DNA of 5,158 nucleotides, taken from NCBI GenBank assembly GCA_000715605.1, contig KL568524.1, positions 109,274-114,431 of the forward strand. The letters run 5' to 3'. Below, in pieces: positions 1 through 5,158 of this stretch (within the stretch, counting starts at the first letter, position 1; the number at the start of each line of letters is the position of its first letter). Position numbers and translations under genes: made by a program. A model generated the notes under the pieces. It was not told where the DNA came from and made no database searches. It saw only the letters and a list, made by a program, of their open reading frames with translations. Origin of the DNA: Streptomyces speibonae (GTDB taxonomy: Bacteria > Actinomycetota > Actinomycetes > Streptomycetales > Streptomycetaceae).

Positions 1-329
1 TGCAGGACTCGGTGGAGCGGTTGGAGCGACGGTGGCCGCAGCTTGCCGACATCGACTTTCTGGTGATGGACGTGCCGCGGCTGGATGGCGTGGGAGCGGG
101 GGCGGGGGCAGGGACGGGCTGGAGCGATGAGGCGGTGCCGCTGGGTGGGACGGTGGCTGCCCGGAACGGGCGGTCGGCGCGGGTGGTGATCTATCGGCGG
201 CCCGTCGAGATCCGCACTAAGGGGCGGGAGGAGCGGGCGGCGCTGGTGCATGAGGTCGTGGTGGAGCAGGTGGCGGAGTTGCTGGGGCTGACGCCGGAGA
301 CCGTGGATCCTCGGTACGGGGAGGACTGA
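1..329 (+). CDS. Metallopeptidase family protein (zincin-like, DUF1025-type), 5' partial; degenerate zinc motif
   Basis: This is the C-terminal part of a small actinobacterial protein; the stop is TGA at 327-329. The frame is open to the left edge and reads QDS just before the GTG at 12-14. That GTG is therefore probably an internal Val, and the true start lies outside the window. Seen from 12: VERLERRWPQL, then a strand-like IDFLVMDVPRL, a Gly/Ala-rich loop (near residues 26-36), a second strand (RVVIYRRPVEI) and a helix TKGREERAALVHEVVVEQVAELLGL (shown in parts: ALVHEVV, EQVAELLGL), ending near VDPRYGED. This matches the general layout of the family that databases call 'metallopeptidase family protein'. 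In canonical members the last helix carries HExxHxxG; here it reads HEVVVEQ, with Val where the second zinc-binding His should be, so proteolytic activity is doubtful. It converges on the DUF5719 gene. The family call is fairly sure; the function is unknown. Confidence 0.8.
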   Translation, partial: QDSVERLERRWPQLADIDFLVMDVPRLDGVGAGAGAGTGWSDEAVPLGGTVAARNGRSARVVIYRRPVEIRTKGREERAALVHEVVVEQVAELLGLTPETVDPRYGED

Positions 330-336
330 CGGTGGT

Positions 337-394
337 GGGGTGGATGCCTGCGGCGCGGGGCGCGGACGCGCCAGTCGCTGCGGGCGCACACCCC
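337..394. terminator. Candidate bidirectional terminator stem between convergent genes
   Basis: The 130-bp gap between the two converging stop codons (329 and 460) holds an imperfect inverted repeat. GGGGTG (337-342) and TGC (345-347) pair with GCA (386-388) and CACCCC (389-394), with a two-base GA bulge on the left arm. Inside it is a second short hairpin, GGCGC/GCGCC (359-363 with 368-372, loop GGAC). There is no T-tract on either strand, which is common for Streptomyces terminators. In DNA this GC-rich, short inverted repeats arise easily by chance, so the evidence is mainly position. I see no ORF, promoter or RNA gene in the rest of 330-459. Confidence 0.3.
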
Positions 395-459
395 CGTCCC
401 GCCCCTCCCCGCCGCACGCGCCTGCCGCGCTCCGTCGGCTGGGTGGCACGACGGCACCT

Positions 460-1914
460 CTATTCCTGCAGGATCGACAGGTCCTCGTTCGCCTGGGGGA
501 CCGCTACCGTGCCGCGGTCGTCCGGGAGGGGCTGGACCGTGAAGAACGGGACGCCGTCCGTCGTCTTCGTCAGCGTGCGCGACGCGTACACCGGGGTGTC
601 CGACTCGGACTCGAGTGTGAGGGCGTACGTCCCCTTGACTCCGGACGGGACCGGTGCCTCGACGATCTGGGTCGTGCCGGACTTGATCGTGTAGGTCTTG
701 GACGCCTGCGTCCCGCCCTCCGTGCCCGACGACGCCGTCACCTTGATCTCGGCGGGCCCCTCGGGCGCGGTCACCGAGAGCGCCGTGCCCTTGGCCGTGT
801 TGTCCACGGCCGTCGCGCGCGTGCCGATCGGTCGTGCCGCCGGAATGAACGCCGACTCCTGCTTCTCGCCCTCGCCCCGCAGCACCCGCACCGCCGCGAC
901 CACCGGCACCGAGCTGTCCGGTGCCGTGAGCAGCAGGGAGCCCGCCTCACCGCGTGTGATGTCGCCCAGGTCGACGGCCGCCGTCATGCCGCCCTTCACG
1001 TGCAGCGTCTCGTGACCCGCCGGGGTGATGGCTCCGGTGGGCGAGGCGAGGCGGAGTTTCAGGTCGACGTCGGCGTCACGCGGGGTGAAGGCGATCAGGC
1101 GTACGGCGGTGGCGTCCTTCGGGATGCCGGGCAGGACCAGGCTGCCGGACGGATCGGCCGACGCGGGCAGCCAGTCGCCGCCCAGCTGGTCGTCCAGGGC
1201 CTGTACGGCCGCGCCGACCCGGCCGCTGCGGACCACCACGTGCACGGTCACGTCGGTCTGCTTCTCGCCGGTGAGCGTGGAGAGCAGCACCGACTCGGCG
1301 GAGTTCGGCTTGACCGTGATGCCCTCCCCCACCGTTGTCTTCAGGGCGCCGTCCTTGCCGTAGAGCTCGATGTCCACGACCGCCGCCGAGTCGTCGGGGT
1401 TGGTCAGGTGGACGTAGTCGGTGCGCTCGGCGGCGGTGCTGGTGCCCGGGAACCAGAACTCCGTGTCGGCGGGCGTGCAGGTGGTTCCCTGCAGGCCCCG
1501 GCCGGTACCTGCCGCCACCTCGGTCGTCTGCTGCACGGTCCAGCCGGGTGCGAAGTGCCCCTCCGCGGTGCCGATGAGGGCGGGGGCGTCGGCTCCTGAG
1601 ACGGTCCCCGTGGCCGGTTTGCCGGGTTCCGCGGGATTCAGGGCTTTTTCGTCGGATTTCTTGGTGGTGGGGAGGAGTTCGGCCTTGCCCTTCTCCGTGC
1701 CCTCCGTGGGGGGTGTGTAGGAGGTGTACGTCGTCTCGGCCAGGTCCGAGGTGCTGGGCGGGGGGCACACCAGGCTCGTGCGTTCCACCGGGAGGTGGGC
1801 GGCCGCCTTCGCCGGGGCGTCGGTCCCGGTGTCGGGGGCCGACACGGTGGCGAAGCCGGTCACGGCGGCGAGCGCGGCCACGCCCGCGATCAGGGACAGG
1901 GTCGTGCGGTTCAC
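460..1914 (-). CDS. DUF5719 family protein, exported or membrane-anchored, unknown function
   Basis: The protein has 484 residues, from a GTG start at 1914-1912 to TAG at 462-460. The start is supported by a strong Shine-Dalgarno sequence and by the N-terminus it gives: a short basic stretch (MNR) and a hydrophobic helix at about residues 5-25, ending TVSAPD. This is either a Sec signal peptide or an uncleaved anchor. A low-complexity Pro/Thr/Lys/Glu stretch follows (about 50-105). The rest is rich in short beta-strand patterns (DYVHLTNPD, VDIELYGKDG, GSLLLTAPD, ALTLESESDTPVYA), suggesting tandem Ig-like or beta-sandwich domains outside the membrane. There are exactly two cysteines, C50 and C146, consistent with one disulfide. 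I see no catalytic motif. From memory, this length and gene position match the DUF5719 family, found beside large glycosyltransferases in streptomycetes. It overlaps the upstream glycosyltransferase gene by 4 bp, so it is probably made with it. A role as an extracytoplasmic partner in envelope glycan assembly is inference. Confidence 0.85.
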   Translation of the reverse strand: MNRTTLSLIAGVAALAAVTGFATVSAPDTGTDAPAKAAAHLPVERTSLVCPPPSTSDLAETTYTSYTPPTEGTEKGKAELLPTTKKSDEKALNPAEPGKPATGTVSGADAPALIGTAEGHFAPGWTVQQTTEVAAGTGRGLQGTTCTPADTEFWFPGTSTAAERTDYVHLTNPDDSAAVVDIELYGKDGALKTTVGEGITVKPNSAESVLLSTLTGEKQTDVTVHVVVRSGRVGAAVQALDDQLGGDWLPASADPSGSLVLPGIPKDATAVRLIAFTPRDADVDLKLRLASPTGAITPAGHETLHVKGGMTAAVDLGDITRGEAGSLLLTAPDSSVPVVAAVRVLRGEGEKQESAFIPAARPIGTRATAVDNTAKGTALSVTAPEGPAEIKVTASSGTEGGTQASKTYTIKSGTTQIVEAPVPSGVKGTYALTLESESDTPVYASRTLTKTTDGVPFFTVQPLPDDRGTVAVPQANEDLSILQE

Positions 1915-4900
1915 TGCTGGCCCCCCTCGGGACGCTCACCGTTGGGGTCGTACGGAGTGTCGTAGCCCTGTGTGTAGTTCGGGTCGTAGCCGCCGCTCTG
2001 CGAGTACGTCTGGTCGTACTGGTAGGTGTACGGGTCGTACTGGTCGGGCTGTTGCTGATAGGCGTAGGGGTCGGGGGTGTACTGCTGCTGGTACTCGTCC
2101 GCCGCGTAGGTGCCGTCCCAGCTGCCGTAGTCGGGCTGCTGGGGGACGGGGGGCGGCTCGGTGGGGAAGTCCGGGGTGGGGAGGTCCGGTTCGGGGGACG
2201 TCGGCTCCTCGGCCGCCTCTGCCTCCGCCTCCGCCTGGGCGCGCAGCCGGCGGGCGCGGCGGCCCTCGCCGGCCAGCGCCTCGGCGGGGACGGACGGTTC
2301 CTCGGGGAGGTCGTCGTCGATGTCGCGGCGGCGGCCGGGCAGGGCCATGACCACGAGGACCACGGCGAGCAGCCCCTGGGCCCACAGCCAGGCGGTGTGG
2401 GTGATCGGGTCCTCGTAGGTGACGGCCAGGGTGCCGCCGGTGGAGGGGAGTTCGAAGCCCTGGGCCCAGCCGTCGACCGTGGTGCGGGTCAGCGGCTTGC
2501 CGTCCAGGGTGGCGGTCCAGCCCTCGGCCGCGGCGTCGGCGAGGCGGAGCACGCGGCCCTCGGCGCCGGCCGGGATCTTGGTGTGGATCTCCACCGGGCC
2601 CGCGGCGACGGGTTCGGGCTCGCCGTCGCCGGCGGGGACGATGCTCGCGCGGGCGACCTGCCGGTCGACCCGCCACAGCGCGCCGCCCGCCTGCTGGCTG
2701 AGCCTGCTCAGTCCGGGCGTGGCGTCCAGGACGCGGGTGACCTCGCGCGGGGCGCCCTGGTGGACCAGGACGTAGCGGACGGCGAAGCCGCCGAGCTGGT
2801 CGGCCTGGTCGGCGCCGGAACCGGCGACGAGGTTGGCGACCACCTTGTCGAGTCCGGTGTTGCGGCCGTCCACGATCTCGGAGTCGCCCATCCGCACGCC
2901 CGAGCCGCGGACCAGCACATAGCCGACCCGGGCAGTGGAGTCGCTGTCGAGCACCAGGGTGCGTGCCTGGTCGCGGGTGCCGCTCTCCTCGGCGACGAAG
3001 GCGGGCACCTGGACGGGGTCGCGCCGCTCCACGGGTCCGTGGGCGCCGCGGATCATCCAGCCGGCGGCGAGGACCAGCGGGCCGACGGCGCAGGCGAGGG
3101 CGATCAGGGCGGCGACGGGCTGGCGCCAGCCGAAGCTCTGCTCGGCGACCCGCGAGCGGGCGCCGTCCGCGCCGAGCGTGGCGGCGGCCAGGACGGCGAT
3201 GCCGTAGACGAGGGTGGCGGGGCCCGCCCAGGCCGAGTCGTTGGACAGGACGGCGAAGACGAGGCCCACCAGGGCCGCCGTCCACGCGGTGAGGATCGCC
3301 GTGCGGCGCTCGGAGCGCAGCAGGGCGGCGAGCGCGGCGAGCACCAGGCCGATCAGCACGAGGCCGCCCGCGGTGCCGGGGCCGCCCGGGCTCGCGCCGA
3401 GCAGGTCGAGGGCGGACGCGGCGGAGGGGCCGTACTCGAGGCCGGTCTCCCGGAAGAAGCCGAAGGGGAGCAGGGACAGCGACCAGGGGGCCAGCACCAG
3501 CAGAGGCGTGCCCAGTTGGGCCAGGAAGCGCGGTCCGTAGGCCGGGAGCTCGGTTCTGCGCAGGGCCAGTACACCGATGCCGAGGACCAGCGCGAGGGGC
3601 CACACGATCGGGGTGAACGCGGTGGTGACGGTGAGCAGCAGCGCGTACGCCCAGGTGGCGCGCCAACTGCCGCGCACGCCGTCGGGGTTGGTGAGACCGC
3701 TCGCGGCGACGCCCGCGCGGGCGATGAGCGGCAGCAGGATGGCGAGTACGGCGGTGCCGATGCGGCCGCCGGCCAGGGCGCCGGTCGCGGCGGGCAGGAA
3801 GGCGTAGGCGACGGCGGCCCACGCGCGCAGCAGCCGGGAGGTGACGAGCGGCCGGGAGGCGAAGTAGGCGGTGAAGCCGGCCAGCGGGACCGAGCAGACC
3901 AGGAGGATCGTGACGGCGAGTCCGGTGGAGCCGAGGAGGAGGGAGGCGAACGCCGCCACGATCGCGAGGTAGGGCGGTGGGGTTCCGGTGCCGCCGGCGC
4001 CCACCGGGTGCCAGGCGTCGGTGTAGCGGGCCCACAGGTCGCCGGCGTCGGCGGGCGCGGGGAGCAGGGCGCCGCCCGCGAGGGCTCCGCCGCCGAGGAG
4101 CCCGCGGCAGGCCACGAGGGAGACCAGCAGCAGGACCAGGAAGAGCACCGGGCCAGGCTTGCGGGCGACGCGCTTGAGACGGGCGAACTGCTCGACCTCG
4201 AGGAAGTCGGCGTCGTCGCCGCCGGGTCCGGACTCGATGGCTCCGCCGTGCCGTCCCGCGCCGGAGGCGGCTTCGGGGTCGGAACGGCCGACGATGCTGC
4301 TCGCGGCCTGTTCCACGGTGACGCGGACGGTCGCGCCGGGCGGCGGGAACAGCGGGCGCAGTTCGCCCTTGTCGGCCACCGGGCTGCCGCGGTGACGCCG
4401 TGCGGCGAGGATCCGTTCGGGGCGCAGCAGGGTGCCCATGAGGCCGCGGATCTCGTCGACGGCCTGTCCGGGGACCTTGCCGACGAGGTAGGCGAGGGTG
4501 CGCAGCAGGGTGCCGAGGACGACGCGGAACAGCACCCAGGGCAGCACGGCGGTACGGGCGTTGACCAGCAGGGTGTAGACGGCGCCGGCCTTGTCCACCT
4601 TGTGCGGGGAGGCGGCGGTGCGGCCCACGCAGTCGACGGTGCGGCGTTCGCGGGAGGCCGCCTCGGCGTGCCGGACGACGGCGTCGGGGGCGACGAGGAC
4701 CCGGTATCCCGCGGAGTGCGCGCGCCAGCACAGGTCGACGTCGTCGCGCATGAGGGGCAGGTGCCGGTCGAATCCGCCTAGCTCGTCGAAGACGTCGCGG
4801 CGGATCAGCATGCCCGCGGTGGACACCGAGAGGACGGGCCGTACGTGGTCGTGCTGGCCCTGGTCCTGTTCGCGGCGGTCCAGACCGGTCCAGCGGCGGC

Positions 4901-5158
4901 CGGAGTTGGCGATGGAGACGCCGACCTCGAGGAGTTGTCGGCGGTCGTACCAGCCGCGGAGTTTGGGGCCGACTACGGCGACGTCGTCGCGGCCGAGCTC
5001 GTATTCGTTCTCCACGACGGCGAGCAGCTGGGCCAGCGCGTCCGGCTCGGGGGCGCAGTCGTCGTGCAGCAGCCAGAGCCACTGCACCGGTTCGCCGTGC
5101 GGGAGTTCCGGCATGTCGTAGGCGTCGTCGCGCCAGCTGCGGGTGACCGGGTCCCAGC
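1911..5158 (-). CDS. Large membrane glycosyltransferase: GT2 domain fused to GT-C-like membrane domain (5' partial)
   Basis: The frame is open to the right edge, so the N-terminus is missing, perhaps about 100 residues including the first GT2 strand. Residues are numbered from the Met at 5114-5112, which is probably internal: the frame upstream of it reads WDPVTRSWRDDAYD. The GT2 domain (to about 165) shows the metal/nucleotide-sugar motif LLHDDCAPEPD (D18, D19), a VSTAGMLIRRDVF stretch, and MRDDVDLCWR (122-131) at the place of the usual ED catalytic-base motif. Next come a hydrophobic, Arg-containing segment (188-212), possibly amphipathic, and a basic cytoplasmic linker (213-320). About 12 membrane helices span 321-687, with a long first outer loop (339-380). 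An extracytoplasmic beta-rich domain (690-905) follows; its end, EGWTATLDGKPL, resembles the C-terminal part of YfhO/GT-C-like proteins. The last helix is 907-925, followed by an acidic cytoplasmic tail rich in Tyr, Gln and Pro, to TGA at 1913-1911. The likely role is sugar transfer to an envelope polymer or lipid carrier; donor and acceptor cannot be read from the sequence. GT2 is certain; the GT-C likeness is inferred from topology. Confidence 0.9.
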   Translation of the reverse strand, partial: WDPVTRSWRDDAYDMPELPHGEPVQWLWLLHDDCAPEPDALAQLLAVVENEYELGRDDVAVVGPKLRGWYDRRQLLEVGVSIANSGRRWTGLDRREQDQGQHDHVRPVLSVSTAGMLIRRDVFDELGGFDRHLPLMRDDVDLCWRAHSAGYRVLVAPDAVVRHAEAASRERRTVDCVGRTAASPHKVDKAGAVYTLLVNARTAVLPWVLFRVVLGTLLRTLAYLVGKVPGQAVDEIRGLMGTLLRPERILAARRHRGSPVADKGELRPLFPPPGATVRVTVEQAASSIVGRSDPEAASGAGRHGGAIESGPGGDDADFLEVEQFARLKRVARKPGPVLFLVLLLVSLVACRGLLGGGALAGGALLPAPADAGDLWARYTDAWHPVGAGGTGTPPPYLAIVAAFASLLLGSTGLAVTILLVCSVPLAGFTAYFASRPLVTSRLLRAWAAVAYAFLPAATGALAGGRIGTAVLAILLPLIARAGVAASGLTNPDGVRGSWRATWAYALLLTVTTAFTPIVWPLALVLGIGVLALRRTELPAYGPRFLAQLGTPLLVLAPWSLSLLPFGFFRETGLEYGPSAASALDLLGASPGGPGTAGGLVLIGLVLAALAALLRSERRTAILTAWTAALVGLVFAVLSNDSAWAGPATLVYGIAVLAAATLGADGARSRVAEQSFGWRQPVAALIALACAVGPLVLAAGWMIRGAHGPVERRDPVQVPAFVAEESGTRDQARTLVLDSDSTARVGYVLVRGSGVRMGDSEIVDGRNTGLDKVVANLVAGSGADQADQLGGFAVRYVLVHQGAPREVTRVLDATPGLSRLSQQAGGALWRVDRQVARASIVPAGDGEPEPVAAGPVEIHTKIPAGAEGRVLRLADAAAEGWTATLDGKPLTRTTVDGWAQGFELPSTGGTLAVTYEDPITHTAWLWAQGLLAVVLVVMALPGRRRDIDDDLPEEPSVPAEALAGEGRRARRLRAQAEAEAEAAEEPTSPEPDLPTPDFPTEPPPVPQQPDYGSWDGTYAADEYQQQYTPDPYAYQQQPDQYDPYTYQYDQTYSQSGGYDPNYTQGYDTPYDPNGERPEGGQQ
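1921..1928 (-). promoter_or_regulatory. Shine-Dalgarno site of the DUF5719 gene, inside the glycosyltransferase gene end
   Basis: On the minus strand GAGGGGGG lies six bases before the GTG start at 1914-1912. It sits within the last codons of the glycosyltransferase gene, whose stop TGA shares bases with this start (GTGA, bases 1914-1911). The site decides the GTG start and indicates translational coupling, so no separate promoter is needed between the two genes. Confidence 0.75.
1950..2129 (-). repeat. Tyrosine/glutamine-rich degenerate repeat tract encoding the glycosyltransferase tail
   Basis: This 180-bp stretch encodes residues 996-1055 of the large glycosyltransferase. It has 15 tyrosines in 60 residues, set in loosely repeated units such as YDPY, YAYQQQP, DQYDP, GGYDPNY and GYDTPYDP. 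On the plus strand this shows as recurring GGGTCGTA or GGTCGTA words, the complement of TAC-GAC-CC. The units are degenerate and irregularly spaced, so this is a low-complexity protein region that grew by local duplication and drift rather than an exact tandem repeat. Confidence 0.7.
2215..2238 (-). repeat. Four-copy 6-bp microsatellite encoding an Ala-Glu run
   Basis: The plus strand reads GCCTCT, GCCTCC, GCCTCC, GCCTGG in succession. In the glycosyltransferase frame this encodes the alternating Ala/Glu of QAEAEAEA (about residues 960-967), just after a basic patch (RRARRLR) and before the Pro-rich part of the tail. The unit is a multiple of three, so copy-number change would alter tail length without a frameshift. 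The run may form a short charged helix. Confidence 0.6.

Noticed and set aside
91..115. G-rich run in the metallopeptidase-family gene, considered as a G-quadruplex or regulatory repeat
   Set aside because: It encodes the in-frame Gly/Ala loop (GAGAGAG-like) of the protein, and G-runs are common in this base composition. Nothing beyond coding is needed to explain it.
340..1599. A 419-codon plus-strand open frame antisense to the DUF5719 gene, with a shorter one at 332-694
   Set aside because: Arg/Gly-rich composition with no recognisable domain, starting in the convergent gap without a clear ribosome binding site. The opposite strand encodes a plausible exported protein with a signal helix and good start context.
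1076..1939. A minus-strand open frame overlapping the DUF5719 start in another frame
   Set aside because: Arg/His/Pro-rich shadow. It lacks the signal helix and the well-placed Shine-Dalgarno site that support the GTG at 1914.
1946..2130. Recurring GGTCGTA words, considered as binding sites or a CRISPR-like array
   Set aside because: Spacing is irregular and the words follow the reading frame (codons for Tyr-Asp-Pro). They reflect the Tyr-rich protein tail, not a DNA-level array.
1713..4781. A 1022-codon plus-strand open frame lying antisense to the glycosyltransferase gene
   Set aside because: Its translation is a Gly/Ala/Arg/Glu/Gln-rich low-complexity string with no domains or hydrophobic segments. 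Long antisense open frames are expected opposite genes with extreme third-position G/C. The minus-strand frame has clear GT2 motifs and membrane helices.
1936..5082. A 1048-codon minus-strand open frame overlapping the glycosyltransferase in another frame
   Set aside because: The translation is almost only Arg, Pro, Gly and Ala, the usual out-of-frame shadow of a high-GC gene.

Overview
The DNA is very GC-rich, and all three coding frames show the strong third-position G/C preference of a high-GC actinomycete. The proteins look like Streptomyces or a close relative; this is judged by eye from family resemblance, without a database search. I saw no TTA (bldA-type) leucine codon in the two minus-strand genes.

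Layout: (1) Bases 1-329, plus strand, hold the 3' end of a small protein of the actinobacterial 'metallopeptidase family' (zincin-like, DUF1025-type). Its HExxH motif is degenerate. (2) Bases 330-459 are a 130-bp gap between two converging genes. It holds a bulged GC-rich stem that may be a factor-independent or bidirectional terminator, and nothing else I can support. (3) Bases 460-1914, minus strand, encode a 484-residue exported or membrane-anchored protein of the DUF5719 type, of unknown function. (4) Bases 1911-5158, minus strand, encode most of a very large membrane protein that runs off the right edge. In order it has a cytoplasmic GT2 glycosyltransferase domain (N-terminus missing), a charged linker, about 12 membrane segments with a GT-C-like layout, an extracytoplasmic beta-rich domain, a last membrane helix, and an acidic Tyr/Gln/Pro-rich tail.

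The two minus-strand genes overlap by 4 bp (GTGA), with a good Shine-Dalgarno sequence inside the end of the upstream gene. They are almost certainly co-transcribed and translationally coupled. Together they suggest a cell-envelope glycan step: the large protein would use a nucleotide-sugar at the inner face and possibly a lipid-linked sugar at the outer face, with the DUF5719 protein as an extracytoplasmic partner. This is inferred from architecture and gene order only. From memory, genes of this kind in streptomycetes lie near manB (phosphomannomutase) and whiB, but neither is in this window.

I do not see a wholly new system (no CRISPR, IS, phage, RNA gene or defence locus). The most notable points are the GT2/GT-C-like fusion with its tyrosine-rich tail, the coupled protein of unknown function, and the metallopeptidase-family protein that has lost its zinc site.
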